Shown: in pieces, positions 43,601-51,893 of the stretch
Numbering within the stretch: position 1 is the stretch's first letter
Layout of the letters: every line of letters starts with the position of its first letter
DNA from: Martinezella rhizogenes
Lineage (GTDB): Bacteria > Pseudomonadota > Alphaproteobacteria > Rhizobiales > Rhizobiaceae
DNA length: 64,000 bases
Direction: 5' to 3'
NCBI GenBank assembly: GCA_013322215.1
Contig: JAAMEZ010000006.1
Coordinates: 310,001 to 374,000 of the forward strand
Notes under the pieces: model-generated
The model's input: the letters and a program-made list of their open reading frames with translations, nothing else
Database searches by the model: none
Told to the model about the DNA's origin: nothing
Translations under genes and position numbers: made by a program

Positions 43601-43813
43601 TGCGCCATCGAATACGGTTCTAACCGTGACGACCGGACGGTCGACATCAGGCAGTTCGCGCACCTCGACGCCAAAATAGGCGGCAAGGCCGGCAACGACC
43701 ATCAACGTATTGAAGACCAGCGCCAGAATCGGCCGGCGCACGAAGAGTGCGGTAAAGGATTGCTTGGCCGCAGCCGAGCCGGCATCCGTCGTGTCATCGC
43801 CATCGGTCATCAT
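40658..43813 (-). CDS. RND efflux pump inner-membrane transporter (AcrB/HAE1 type)
   Basis: 1051 residues. The N-terminal helix FTALFVRRPILALVFNTLMVVAGLAAYFGVEVRELPDVDRPVVTVRT, the proton-relay Asp pair in LATGLVVDDAIVVLENIVRRR and the C-terminal GLVLLVGVMAKNGILIVEFANQLRD are classical. Twelve transmembrane helices and two large periplasmic loops are expected. It is the proton-driven pump of a tripartite multidrug efflux system and overlaps the adaptor gene by 4 bases. No outer-membrane TolC gene lies nearby. Confidence 0.95.
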   Translation of the reverse strand: MMTDGDDTTDAGSAAAKQSFTALFVRRPILALVFNTLMVVAGLAAYFGVEVRELPDVDRPVVTVRTVFDGASPQTVDQELTKIIEGAVARVSGLKSVSSSSSFGQSRVTLEFSDATDLSVAANDVRDAIGRITEQLPDQADAPQIVKADSDSQPIMRLAVTSSTMTMDDLTQLVDKEITDRLASVEGVADVELYGDQEKVFRIDVDQAALAGRGLTIGDLTTALATAALDVPAGSLKSARQDIVVRATAALQTPEDFSRLIIKDRVRLSDVATVTLGPRDGTTALRSNGVQGVGLGIIRQAQSNTLNISEGVKAVVAQLSKSLPEGTRIVITSDDALFIQGAIHEVVLALVLSALIVTAVIYLFLRDWRATLIPVVTMPVALIGTLAALYMVGFSVNILTLLAIVLATGLVVDDAIVVLENIVRRRAEKIGPRAAAVLGTREVFFAVIATTATLAAVFIPLSFLPGQVGGLFREFGFVLAFSVGLSSIVALTLCPMLASRMLTKEMREEHGALGRFGELFSGVYRRTLKACLNAPFVVIVFCVMFAIAAVFAFMNVKSELTPSEDRAMVMLRLTTPQGAGLDYTKDQLRRVEERLQPLMDSGDIRNIYAISGMNSQKNSGFMVLTLAPWSERHRTQQDIVTDINRAMAGVPALRGNVIQANSLRIRGAGSGVQMALIGNNHEALTEAALKLVQELDKTGQFDTPRLNNEPTQAQVSVTIDRERASDLGVDITGLSVALQSLLEGRSVVDVFVAGESYPVLLTSTMRPIDDPTDLENVFLKTGDGKIVPMSVIASLKENAVAPQLTREQQLASVAITAGLKNGMSLGQAVEEVTRIATPLLPPGSRLMPLAEAATLEENSSGMALTFGFAIVIIFLVLAAQFESVLSSVIIMSTVPLGLACAVFALVITGSSLNIYSQIGLVLLVGVMAKNGILIVEFANQLRDKGESVREAIEKACALRLRPVMMTMIATILGGVPLVFAEGAGAEARVALGWVIVGGLGFATLVTLYITPVAYLLIARFAKPQTHEEQRLHDEMSDAALRSKLANLRAAE

Positions 43814-44976
43814 TGGGTGATGACCTCCTTGGCCTGAGCGACATCACGGGCAAAGCGAACCTCCCCGCCTTCGGTCACGCGCTGCAATCCCTCGATGACG
43901 ATAAGATCGCCGTTGTGAAGTTCGCCCCTGACAAGAACAGCATCCGGATTGCGTTGCACGATGCTGACCCGCACCTTCGAGGACTTGCCGTCGACGACAC
44001 GCCAGACATGTGCGCCTGCACCATCCCATTGCACGGCCAACGGATCGACGGAGGGATAGGATTCCCCAGCAAAGCGCATACCGACATTGAAGGACATGCC
44101 GGCACGCAGCTCATCGGACGCGTTGTCGATGCGGGCGCGCACGCGCAAGGTCCGGCTCGCGCCATCGACGCGGTTGTCGACGGCCTCGACAACGCCCGTG
44201 AATGCTCGTCCCGGCAGCGCCACAGAGGTAGCCTCCACCGGCTGGTCCACCTTGACGGTGTTGGCAAAGCGCTCAGGAACCCAGTAATCCACCAGGACTT
44301 CCGAGCGGTCGTCCAGCATGACGATGTTGGTTGCCGTCGTCACGTTATCGCCGACGACGACAGGTACGATACCGACGATCCCGTCGATCGGCGCGACGAC
44401 ATCGCGGCGCTTCAGCGCCAGTTCGGCCGATTGCAGCGCCAGCTTCGCGCCCTGCTCCACGATCTCGGCATCGAACACGTCCATGCGCGAAACAGTGGAC
44501 TTGATGTTCCGGTAGAGCTGGGATTTTTCGACGGCGCTCTTCAGTACCACTTCCGCCTGGCCGCGGGCGATGATCTGCTCGTCGTCATCAAGACGCGCCA
44601 GCACCTGCCCCTGCTTCACCCGGTCGCCGGACTTGATGAGAATTTCCCGGATCGTGCCCGCCGCCTGCGGCATGACGACGACCGAACGGATGGCGTCACC
44701 AGTACCGATCGCGCTCAGGCGATCGTTGACGACGCCGCTGACAACAGGTTCGGTGACAACAAGCGGTATGTTCTGACCGCGCCGTCCGCCGGAGCTTCCC
44801 TTCGTCTCTGCTTTTTCATCGGCCGCGCCATCGCGTGGTGCGATCCACGCCACGATCGTCTCGGGAACACCGACCCTCTGCAGCAGGCCCGCCGCACTCG
44901 GCACGAAGGCCACGACAGCGGCAATGCCGGCTGCCAGCAAGAAAAAAGACAAGGAAAGCTGCTTCCAGGCGGTCAT
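43810..44976 (-). CDS. RND efflux pump periplasmic adaptor (membrane fusion protein)
   Basis: 388 residues. An N-terminal anchor (about 8-30) is followed by the lipoyl-like and hairpin domains (GTIREILIKSGDRVKQGQVLARLDDDEQI; SAELALKRRDVVAPIDGIVGIVPVVVGDNVTTATNIVML) and the beta-barrel (VEATSVALPGRAFTGVVEAVDNRVDGASRTLRVRARIDN). It links the RND pump to an outer-membrane channel. The region between it and the divergent helicase gene holds the promoter. Confidence 0.94.
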   Translation of the reverse strand: MTAWKQLSLSFFLLAAGIAAVVAFVPSAAGLLQRVGVPETIVAWIAPRDGAADEKAETKGSSGGRRGQNIPLVVTEPVVSGVVNDRLSAIGTGDAIRSVVVMPQAAGTIREILIKSGDRVKQGQVLARLDDDEQIIARGQAEVVLKSAVEKSQLYRNIKSTVSRMDVFDAEIVEQGAKLALQSAELALKRRDVVAPIDGIVGIVPVVVGDNVTTATNIVMLDDRSEVLVDYWVPERFANTVKVDQPVEATSVALPGRAFTGVVEAVDNRVDGASRTLRVRARIDNASDELRAGMSFNVGMRFAGESYPSVDPLAVQWDGAGAHVWRVVDGKSSKVRVSIVQRNPDAVLVRGELHNGDLIVIEGLQRVTEGGEVRFARDVAQAKEVITQ

Positions 44977-45337
44977 GCACGTCTCCGGCTCGTTGTGTCA
45001 GAGGCGATGAAATCGCGTCGTTTGTTTTCTGTACGGCCCCTCACCCAGCGCACTTAACCGGGGCCAATCTCGGATCAGGCGGCTCTATAACGCAAGATTG
45101 TGCCCGATTTGCTGCAATATCGTGTTTTTGTACATATGCGGCAAGTTTCGCCACAGATTATGACAAAGTTGTAATCTTGGCGCGGACAACGAGACGTTTT
45201 ATCGGCGCATGAACCGATCCGTTCCAATATGAAAAACAGCCCCTGATCGCGCATCACGCCCTGTGAATGTGCACTTTTTGTTCTAATTTCGGGCCGTTTC
45301 TTTTGCCTTTCGGGGTAGAATCATTACATTGGGCCGC
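44977..45337. other. 361-bp divergent intergenic region, RND operon / uvrD
   Basis: No gene is seen. The only notable signal is an imperfect 21-bp palindrome, GATTA-TG-AC-AAA-GT-TG-TAATC (45156-45176), whose outer five bases on each side are perfectly symmetrical. It could be an operator for either divergent unit. Basal promoters could not be placed with confidence. Confidence 0.45.
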
Positions 45338-47803
45338 ATGACCATTGGACATGACGATATTCCCTTCTTTGACGAGGAGCCGGAGCATACCGCACCGCGC
45401 CGTTCTGCGCCGGCTTCCGGCAGCATCGGCGGCGGTATCGCGGCCCGCGCCATGGCAGCACGCGACAGCGGCCGCCGGCCAGACTATCTCTCGGGCCTCA
45501 ATGCCGAGCAGGCAGAAGCCGTGGAAACGCTCGATGGCCCCGTTCTGGTGCTTGCGGGCGCCGGCACCGGTAAGACGCGCGTGCTGACCACCCGCATCGC
45601 CCATATCCTCTCCACCAATCGCGCTTTTCCCAGCCAGATCCTCGCCGTGACCTTCACCAACAAGGCGGCGCGCGAGATGAAGGAGCGCATCGCGCTGCTC
45701 GTCGGCGGTGCGGTCGAAGGCATGCCCTGGCTCGGCACGTTCCACTCGATCGGCGTCAAGCTGTTGCGCCGCCATGCCGAACTGGTCGGCCTCTCCTCCA
45801 GCTTCACCATTCTCGACACAGACGATGTCATTCGCCTGATCAAGCAGCTGATCCAGGCAGAAGGGCTCGACGACAAGCGCTGGCCGGCCAAGCAGTTTGC
45901 CGGCATGATCGACACCTGGAAGAACAAGGGCCTGAGCCCCGCCGATATTCCGGAAGGCGATGCCCGCGCCTTTGCCAACGGCAAGGGCCGCGAGCTTTAT
46001 GCCGCCTACCAGAACCGCCTGAAGACGCTGAACGCCTGCGACTTCGGCGACCTTTTGCTGCATCCGATCAATATGTTCCGGCAGAATCCTGATATATTGA
46101 AGGACTATCACCAGCGCTTCCGCTACATCCTCGTCGACGAGTATCAGGACACCAACACGGCGCAATATATGTGGCTGCGCCTTCTGGCGCAGCGGCAGAA
46201 GGGTGAGCCGCAGAATGTCTGTTGCGTCGGCGACGACGACCAGTCGATCTACGGCTGGCGCGGCGCCGAGGTGGACAACATCCTGCGCTTCGAGAAGGAT
46301 TTTCCCGGCGCCAAGGTCATCAAGCTCGAGCGCAACTATCGTTCCACCGAACATATTCTCGGTGCCGCAGCACACCTGATCGCCCATAATGAGGGCCGGC
46401 TCGGCAAGACGCTGTTCACCGACCGCTCCGATCCCGACGACATCAAGGTGCAGGTGCACGCCTCCTGGGATTCCGAGGAGGAAGCGCGCGCCATCGGCGA
46501 AGAGATCGAGCAGCTGCAGCGCAATAAGCATAATCTCAACGACATCTCGATCCTCGTGCGCGCCTCTTTCCAGATGCGCGAGTTCGAAGATCGTTTTGTC
46601 ACGCTCGGCCTGAACTACCGCGTCGTCGGCGGCCCTCGCTTCTATGAGCGCCTCGAAATCCGCGACGCCATGGCCTATTTCCGCCTCGTCTGCCAGCCGG
46701 CCGATGATCTCGCCTTCGAGCGCATCGTCAATACGCCGAAGCGCGGTCTCGGCGATACCACCGTGCGCACACTGCATGATTATGCCCGCGCGCGCGACAT
46801 CCCGATGCTGGCGGCGGCGGCCGATATCATCGAGACGGACGAGATGAAGCCGAAGGCGCGCAAGGCGCTGTTCGACGTCGTGCAATCCTTCCGCCGCTGG
46901 CAGGGACTGCTCGAAAATACGCCTCACACCGAACTTGCCGAGCAGATCCTCGAAGAGTCCGGCTATACGGACATGTGGAAAAACGACAAATCGGCCGAAG
47001 CACCGGGACGCCTCGAAAACCTGAAGGAACTCATCCGCTCCATGGATAGTTTCGAATCCATGCGCGGTTTTCTCGAACATGTTTCGCTGGTGATGGACGC
47101 CGAGCAGAACGAAAATCTCGATGCCGTCTCGATCATGACGCTGCACTCCGCCAAGGGCCTGGAATTCGACACGGTGTTCCTGCCCGGCTGGGAGGAAGGC
47201 CTGTTTCCGCATCAGCGCTCGCTCGACGAGAGCGGCCGCGCCGGTCTCGAGGAAGAGCGCCGCCTCGCCTATGTCGGCATCACCCGCGCCAAGCGCCGCT
47301 GCCACATCTGGTTCGTCTCCAATCGACGCATCCACGGCCTCTGGCAGTCGACCATCCCCTCCCGCTTCCTAGATGAATTGCCGGAAACGCATGTTCAGGT
47401 CGCGGAAGTCGAGCAGTCCTATGGCGGGTATGGCCGCGGCGGCTACGGCCAGTCACGCTTCGACAAGGCCGAACCCTTCGCCAATTCCTATTCCACGCCC
47501 GGCTGGAAGCGCGCGCAAGCGAACCGCAACGATGCGACCCGCGACAACTGGGGCAGCCGCTCCGGCCACGCCGTCGAACGCATCGGCTACGGCGAAAGCG
47601 GCCCGAAAGTGCGCACCATCGACGGCGAGCTGGTGGCCAAATCGACCTCCGCCGAACCCTCCAAATTCATGGTCGGCGACCGCGTCTTCCACATCAAGTT
47701 CGGCAACGGCAATGTTTCCGAGATCGAAGGCAACAAGCTGACGATCGAATTCGACCGCGCCGGGCAGAAACGCGTGCTGGACGGGTTTGTGGAGAAGGCG
47801 TGA
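45338..47803 (+). CDS. uvrD: ATP-dependent DNA helicase UvrD/PcrA
   Basis: 821 residues from the ATG at 45338; a TTG 9 bases upstream is possible. Superfamily 1A motifs in order: YLSGLNAEQAEAVETLDGPVLVLAGAGTGKT (Q motif and Walker A), AVTFTNKAAREMKERI, YILVDEYQDTNTAQ, CVGDDDQSIYGWRGAEVDNIL, LERNYRST, ESVSIMTLHSAKGLEF-type motif V and RRLAYVGITRAKRR. An N-terminal low-complexity tail of 40 residues and a C-terminal Tudor-like domain (KFMVGDRVFHIKFGNGNVSEIEGNKLTIEFDRAGQKRVL) are present. It unwinds DNA in excision and mismatch repair. Confidence 0.95.
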   Translation: MTIGHDDIPFFDEEPEHTAPRRSAPASGSIGGGIAARAMAARDSGRRPDYLSGLNAEQAEAVETLDGPVLVLAGAGTGKTRVLTTRIAHILSTNRAFPSQILAVTFTNKAAREMKERIALLVGGAVEGMPWLGTFHSIGVKLLRRHAELVGLSSSFTILDTDDVIRLIKQLIQAEGLDDKRWPAKQFAGMIDTWKNKGLSPADIPEGDARAFANGKGRELYAAYQNRLKTLNACDFGDLLLHPINMFRQNPDILKDYHQRFRYILVDEYQDTNTAQYMWLRLLAQRQKGEPQNVCCVGDDDQSIYGWRGAEVDNILRFEKDFPGAKVIKLERNYRSTEHILGAAAHLIAHNEGRLGKTLFTDRSDPDDIKVQVHASWDSEEEARAIGEEIEQLQRNKHNLNDISILVRASFQMREFEDRFVTLGLNYRVVGGPRFYERLEIRDAMAYFRLVCQPADDLAFERIVNTPKRGLGDTTVRTLHDYARARDIPMLAAAADIIETDEMKPKARKALFDVVQSFRRWQGLLENTPHTELAEQILEESGYTDMWKNDKSAEAPGRLENLKELIRSMDSFESMRGFLEHVSLVMDAEQNENLDAVSIMTLHSAKGLEFDTVFLPGWEEGLFPHQRSLDESGRAGLEEERRLAYVGITRAKRRCHIWFVSNRRIHGLWQSTIPSRFLDELPETHVQVAEVEQSYGGYGRGGYGQSRFDKAEPFANSYSTPGWKRAQANRNDATRDNWGSRSGHAVERIGYGESGPKVRTIDGELVAKSTSAEPSKFMVGDRVFHIKFGNGNVSEIEGNKLTIEFDRAGQKRVLDGFVEKA

Positions 47804-48874
47804 TTAGGAACCGACGTACGACTGGATGACAGCTTGAATTTGCGCTTTAGCTTTAAAGATATCCGCAGTCTGCGTTATGTCGAATCGAGACCCAGCTTTT
47901 TCTGCATCGAAGATCGTTAGAAACTTCGTCTTCGAGTTAAAGTGCAATCTGACAATTGGCTTACGATTGTTGTCATCGAAATTAATGCCGCAGTAAGATT
48001 TCTGATCGCGCATCACAATTCGCGAGACATCTGCGAACTCCGCTCCGATCGCTCGCACTATATTAAACCCGTCAATCTCCTCTTGAGTCGTTTCGATGCC
48101 ATCCCCATCGTCGTTGATTTGAGTGACTGAATCTACGTCCTTTATCGTCGGGATATTCACGTTCTCATTGAATGCTGCACTCAATTTCCTTTGGATTTTT
48201 TGACGAACAAGATCTTCAAAGGCACGCTTGATTATCGGCTTGAACTCAGCAACAACAGCTGCTGTCAGCTTGCCATCATGTATTTCCTTGGAGATGAGCC
48301 GCACGAATTCGTCATCAGGGTCATTAAACTGCGCTTCTATACAGCTGATTGTCGCCTTCATTCGCTTTAACGTGCTGGCTGAACTCTTGATATCTTCAAT
48401 AGAAAATTTTTCTTTATGAAATTTTTCTAACTCTTTCAGATCATTGTCATCGTAATCGAAAAGATCGAACTTAAAGAACGGGTTGCTATCAAGCTTGTTC
48501 GGTGCATCAAGATCGGTAAAAAACCAGATTTGTATGCCGTTTGTCAAAATCGCAATTGAGCAATCAGTGGTCGAAAAATACCGATAAAGTTGACTGTATT
48601 GGGCCTGCGAAAGATTCGCACTGACAGCCTTTGCCTCCAGAATAAATTCGATCCTGTCGTTTATTTTGACAGCATAATCGACTTTCTCTCCCTTCTTCAA
48701 ACCGACATCAGCTGTAAACTCAGGCACAATCTGCGTTGGATCAAAAACATCAAAACCAAGAGTACGCAAAAATGGCATAACAAGCGCGTTCTTTGTCGCC
48801 TCTTCAGTAAGAGCAATATTTTGCGCAGCAATTGCACGCTTCGATAGTTCAGCAACTTGTTCCTTGAACGACAT
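47804..48874 (-). CDS. Solitary HsdR_N-like protein (putative PD-(D/E)XK nuclease domain)
   Basis: 356 residues from the ATG at 48874 (MSFKEQVAELSKRAIAAQNIALTEEATKNALVMPFL). The first 160 residues resemble the N-terminal domain of type I restriction subunits: LRTLGFDVFDPTQIVPEF, then Asp in KVDYAVKIND and the Glu-x-Lys pair in IEFILEAK, a PD-(D/E)XK arrangement. No helicase domain follows. The C-terminal half is Asp/Lys-rich and unrecognised (IFDAEKAGSRFDITQTADIFKAKAQIQAVIQ). It is clearly AT-richer than its neighbours and lacks hsdM/hsdS partners, so it looks like a transferred orphan gene. The function (defence, repair or domesticated) is open. Confidence 0.75.
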   Translation of the reverse strand: MSFKEQVAELSKRAIAAQNIALTEEATKNALVMPFLRTLGFDVFDPTQIVPEFTADVGLKKGEKVDYAVKINDRIEFILEAKAVSANLSQAQYSQLYRYFSTTDCSIAILTNGIQIWFFTDLDAPNKLDSNPFFKFDLFDYDDNDLKELEKFHKEKFSIEDIKSSASTLKRMKATISCIEAQFNDPDDEFVRLISKEIHDGKLTAAVVAEFKPIIKRAFEDLVRQKIQRKLSAAFNENVNIPTIKDVDSVTQINDDGDGIETTQEEIDGFNIVRAIGAEFADVSRIVMRDQKSYCGINFDDNNRKPIVRLHFNSKTKFLTIFDAEKAGSRFDITQTADIFKAKAQIQAVIQSYVGS

Positions 48875-48993
48875 AATTGGCCCCCAAATCGATCCCCAAG
48901 CAAACAATATTATATTCGTCGCCGGATGCAATCGATGCGAGTGCATATTTTTGATTGAGTTTAGCTTTTCCGACTCGCGCGGATTGGAGGCCA

Positions 48994-49098
48994 ATGCAGC
49001 GGGAAAAATCCCTGAAGCGCTGGTATCGACAGTGGAAGATCGAACTGATCGAAAAGACAAATCCCGATTGGCGCGATTTATACTACGAGCTCTGGTGA
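48994..49098 (+). pseudogene. C-terminal stump of a GIY-YIG nuclease-superfamily gene
   Basis: A 34-codon frame encodes MQREKSLKRWYRQWKIELIE and then KTNPDWRDLYYELW. This matches the invariable C-terminus of small YhbQ-like GIY-YIG proteins (REKxLKxWxRxWKxxLIExxNPxWxDLY). The catalytic GIY and YIG segments that should precede it are absent; upstream there is an in-frame stop at about 48951 and then the AT-rich HsdR_N-like gene. It is therefore a truncated remnant, probably cut when the neighbouring gene arrived. Its end overlaps the 3' end of the convergent HxlR gene. Confidence 0.7.
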
Positions 49099-49440
49099 AA
49101 CCTCACGCTCTTCGATCATCTGCGCATCCCGATCCTTCAACCATAGCCCGAATTCCTTGACCACGGCCACCACCTTCTCCAGGCGGCTCCCATCTTCCGT
49201 CAGCGAATATTCGACCTTCACGGGAACCGTCGGATAGACCGTGCGCCTGATAAGACCTGCCTCCTCCAGCGCGCGCAGGTCGAGCGTCAACATTCGCTGC
49301 GAGATCCCCGGCATCAGCCGCCGCAGTTCGTTGAAGCGCTGCGGCCCGTCGACCAGATAGGAAACGATCAGCAGCCGCCAGCGGCCACCCAGCAAATGCA
49401 TAGCCTCCTCGACGGAGCAGCCAGTCACTGTCTTCTTCAT
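49078..49440 (-). CDS. HxlR-family transcriptional regulator
   Basis: 120 residues from the ATG at 49440 (MKKTVTGCSVEEAMHLLGGRW); a GTG lies 9 bases upstream. The winged helix is evident: LLGGRWRLLIVSYLVDGPQRFNELRRLMPGISQRMLTLDLRALEEAGLIRRTVYPTVPVKVEYSLTEDG. The single conserved Cys near the N-terminus (TGCSVEEAM) is typical of redox- or electrophile-sensing members such as HypR/QorR. It is divergent from the GST gene, the likely target. The C-terminal five residues are encoded within the GIY-YIG stump. Confidence 0.92.
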   Translation of the reverse strand: MKKTVTGCSVEEAMHLLGGRWRLLIVSYLVDGPQRFNELRRLMPGISQRMLTLDLRALEEAGLIRRTVYPTVPVKVEYSLTEDGSRLEKVVAVVKEFGLWLKDRDAQMIEEREVSPELVV

Positions 49441-49589
49441 CCTGCGCACCTCATGCTTCAGCCGGTATAATTTTTGTACCTAGATGTCAAACTTTTCCGT
49501 TCTTACGATTCTATACCAAGTGGACTACATGGTTCAGCAGCCAGCTTCCAAGGAGAAGCCGGCATAAGAAAACACCATGGAGATCCCAA

Positions 49590-50225
49590 GTGAAACTTTA
49601 CTATATGCCCGCCAGCTGCTCGCTCTCGCCGCATATCGTCATCAACGAACTCGGCTTGGACGTGGAACTGATCAAGGTCGATCACACCAGCCACAAGACC
49701 GAGACGGGGCTGGATTTCTATGGCGTCAATCCACACGGCTATGTCCCCGTTCTCGAACTCGCCGACGGCAATCGCCTGCGCGAAGGATCGGCGATCGTCC
49801 AATATCTGGCAGACCTGAAACCCGAGGCCGGATTGGCGCCTGCCGCCGGCACCATGGAGCGCTACAAGCTGCAGGAAATGCTCGGCTTCCTGTCGACGGA
49901 AATCCACAAGGGCTTCATCCCGCTTCTCTATGCACGGCTTGCAGGAAACTACGTCGAGACGGCAAGGCCGAAGCTTGAAAAGCGTTATCAATGGATCGAC
50001 ACGCAGCTCGCCGATCGCCCCTTCCTGATGGGCGACGGTTTCACGGTTGCCGACGCCTATCTCTTTGCGCTGACGGGCTGGGGCCAGGCGCCGTGGCTCA
50101 AATCCTACTACAAGGCCGGCATCCATTTCGATGAATTGCATAATCTCGAAGCCTGGTATGCCCGCATGAGGCGACGGGATGCCGTGCGGAAATCCATCCA
50201 TGAAGAGGGATTGGCTTTCGATTGA
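49590..50225 (+). CDS. Glutathione S-transferase, beta-like
   Basis: 211 residues from a GTG at 49590 with GGAGAT upstream. The N-terminal thioredoxin-like domain (KLYYMPASCSLSPHIVINELGLDVELIKVD, with Cys10 as in bacterial beta-class GSTs; NPHGYVPVLELADGNRLREGSAIVQYLADL) precedes the all-helical domain (FLMGDGFTVADAYLFALTGW). It conjugates glutathione to electrophiles. The divergent HxlR regulator probably controls it. Confidence 0.93.
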   Translation: MKLYYMPASCSLSPHIVINELGLDVELIKVDHTSHKTETGLDFYGVNPHGYVPVLELADGNRLREGSAIVQYLADLKPEAGLAPAAGTMERYKLQEMLGFLSTEIHKGFIPLLYARLAGNYVETARPKLEKRYQWIDTQLADRPFLMGDGFTVADAYLFALTGWGQAPWLKSYYKAGIHFDELHNLEAWYARMRRRDAVRKSIHEEGLAFD

Positions 50226-50499
50226 TGGAGAAATGCTCTCCATCAACACCTATCCGGCCGGGGAGCCTGATTGCCTTTCGGGAGATCAAGCTTCCCGCAT
50301 TGCAGCATTGCAGAATCTGCATCTCTAGCATGCTACCAATATGAGCCTAATCGATTATATCGATTTAAGCGGCTTCGGAGTCCCGCGTTTCCCGCGGGCA
50401 TTTCGGCAAGCCGCTGCCAGTCCTTCTTCCGGCCCGTTCGGGCTTTTCGCCCGGGTCGAATCTCGAAGCCTGGCAACAACAAGAACCGAGGATAAAAAA

Positions 50500-51783
50500 G
50501 TGGCTGGCTCAGCAACAAGCTCTGCGCCCACCAGCGCCCGTGCGTCCGCACGCCATGGCCAGGGCAATTACCAATTCGCGCTTATCGCACTCACCTCACT
50601 CTTTTTCATGTGGGGCTTCATTACTTGCCTGAACGACATTCTGGTCCCGCACCTGAAGAGCGTCTTTCAGCTCAATTACACCCAAGCGATGCTCATCCAG
50701 CTCTGCTTCTTCGGCGCATACTTCATCGTATCGCTGCCCGCCGGGGCACTCGTCAAGCGCATCACCTATAAGTGGGGCATCGTCGTCGGCCTCGCGATCG
50801 CAGCCGTCGGCTGCGCCCTGTTCATCCCGGCCGCCAGCTACCGTGTTTACGCGCTTTTCCTGGGCGCACTCTTCGTGCTCGCCACCGGCATCACGATCCT
50901 GCAGGTCGCAGCCAACCCCTATGTCACCGTGTTGGGACCGCCGGATACGGCGGCAAGCCGCCTGAACCTGACGCAGGCCTTCAACTCCCTCGGCACGACG
51001 ATCGCACCCTACTTCGGCGCCATGCTGATCCTGTCCGCCGCGACTGTTGCGGCCGCCAACGCGACGCCGGAACAGCTCGACGCCATCAGGCTTGCCGAAG
51101 CCGGCGCCGTGAAGTTCCCTTATTTGCTTCTCGCCGCGGCCTTTCTGGTGCTTGCTGCCGTCTTTGCGGCGCTGAAGCTTCCCGAAGTCGAAGATGAGGA
51201 AACCATCGAGCCTATGCGCGGCGGCGGCTCTGCCTGGCAGTATCGCCATCTCGTGTTCGGCGCTGTCGGCATCTTTCTTTATGTCGGCGCCGAAGTCAGC
51301 GTCGGCAGCTTCCTGGTGAACTTCCTGAGCCAGCCCGATATCGCCCATCTCTCCGAGGCCGATGCCGCCCACTACGTCTCCTATTTCTGGGGCGGCGCCA
51401 TGATCGGCCGTTTCGTCGGTTCGGCAATCATGCGCCATATCGATGATGGCAAGGCGCTCGCCTTCAATGCCGCTGCGGTCATCATCCTGCTGGTCACCAC
51501 CGTGCTGACAACAGGCCATGTCGCCATGTGGTCCGTACTGGCGATCGGCCTGTTCAACTCGATCATGTTCCCGACGATCTTCAGCCTGGCGCTGCACGGC
51601 CTCGGCAAATATACGAGCCAGGGCTCGGGCATCCTGTGCCTCGCCATCGTCGGCGGCGCCATCCTGCCGGTCATCCAAGGCGGTCTTGCCGATACGATCG
51701 GCATTCACCTTGCCTTCCTGATGCCGATCATCTGCTACGTCTACATCGCCTTCTATGGCCTCAAGGGCCACAAGCCTGCGTAG
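50500..51783 (+). CDS. Sugar MFS transporter of the FucP/GluP type
   Basis: 427 residues from a GTG at 50500 with GAGGA at 50488-50492. The frame is open back to 50341, but the extension is not family-like. Twelve transmembrane helices are expected. [44 protein letters not shown] and [42 protein letters not shown] are signatures of the fucose/glucose-galactose proton symporter family. The substrate is a hexose, not further defined. The pncA gene follows by 110 bases. Confidence 0.92.
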   Translation: MAGSATSSAPTSARASARHGQGNYQFALIALTSLFFMWGFITCLNDILVPHLKSVFQLNYTQAMLIQLCFFGAYFIVSLPAGALVKRITYKWGIVVGLAIAAVGCALFIPAASYRVYALFLGALFVLATGITILQVAANPYVTVLGPPDTAASRLNLTQAFNSLGTTIAPYFGAMLILSAATVAAANATPEQLDAIRLAEAGAVKFPYLLLAAAFLVLAAVFAALKLPEVEDEETIEPMRGGGSAWQYRHLVFGAVGIFLYVGAEVSVGSFLVNFLSQPDIAHLSEADAAHYVSYFWGGAMIGRFVGSAIMRHIDDGKALAFNAAAVIILLVTTVLTTGHVAMWSVLAIGLFNSIMFPTIFSLALHGLGKYTSQGSGILCLAIVGGAILPVIQGGLADTIGIHLAFLMPIICYVYIAFYGLKGHKPA

Positions 51784-51893
51784 CCTTTGCCAACCATCGC
51801 GCCTCGCCGCCTTCCTCGGCGGGGCGCAAAGGGCTTGATCCGAAGCGCGCGGCTTGGCATCGTGCGGCGCAACAAAACGGAAGGACAGGCCTC

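Noticed and set aside
45254..47335. 693-codon open frame on the minus strand
   Set aside because: It lies antisense to the complete uvrD gene. The translation is a low-complexity mixture without family motifs. GC-rich codon bias creates such frames.
50400..50470. GC-rich short inverted repeats upstream of the FucP-type gene as a riboswitch
   Set aside because: Short GGCCCGTTCGGGC-like hairpins are visible, but they have no known aptamer pattern and no T-run; not enough to call.
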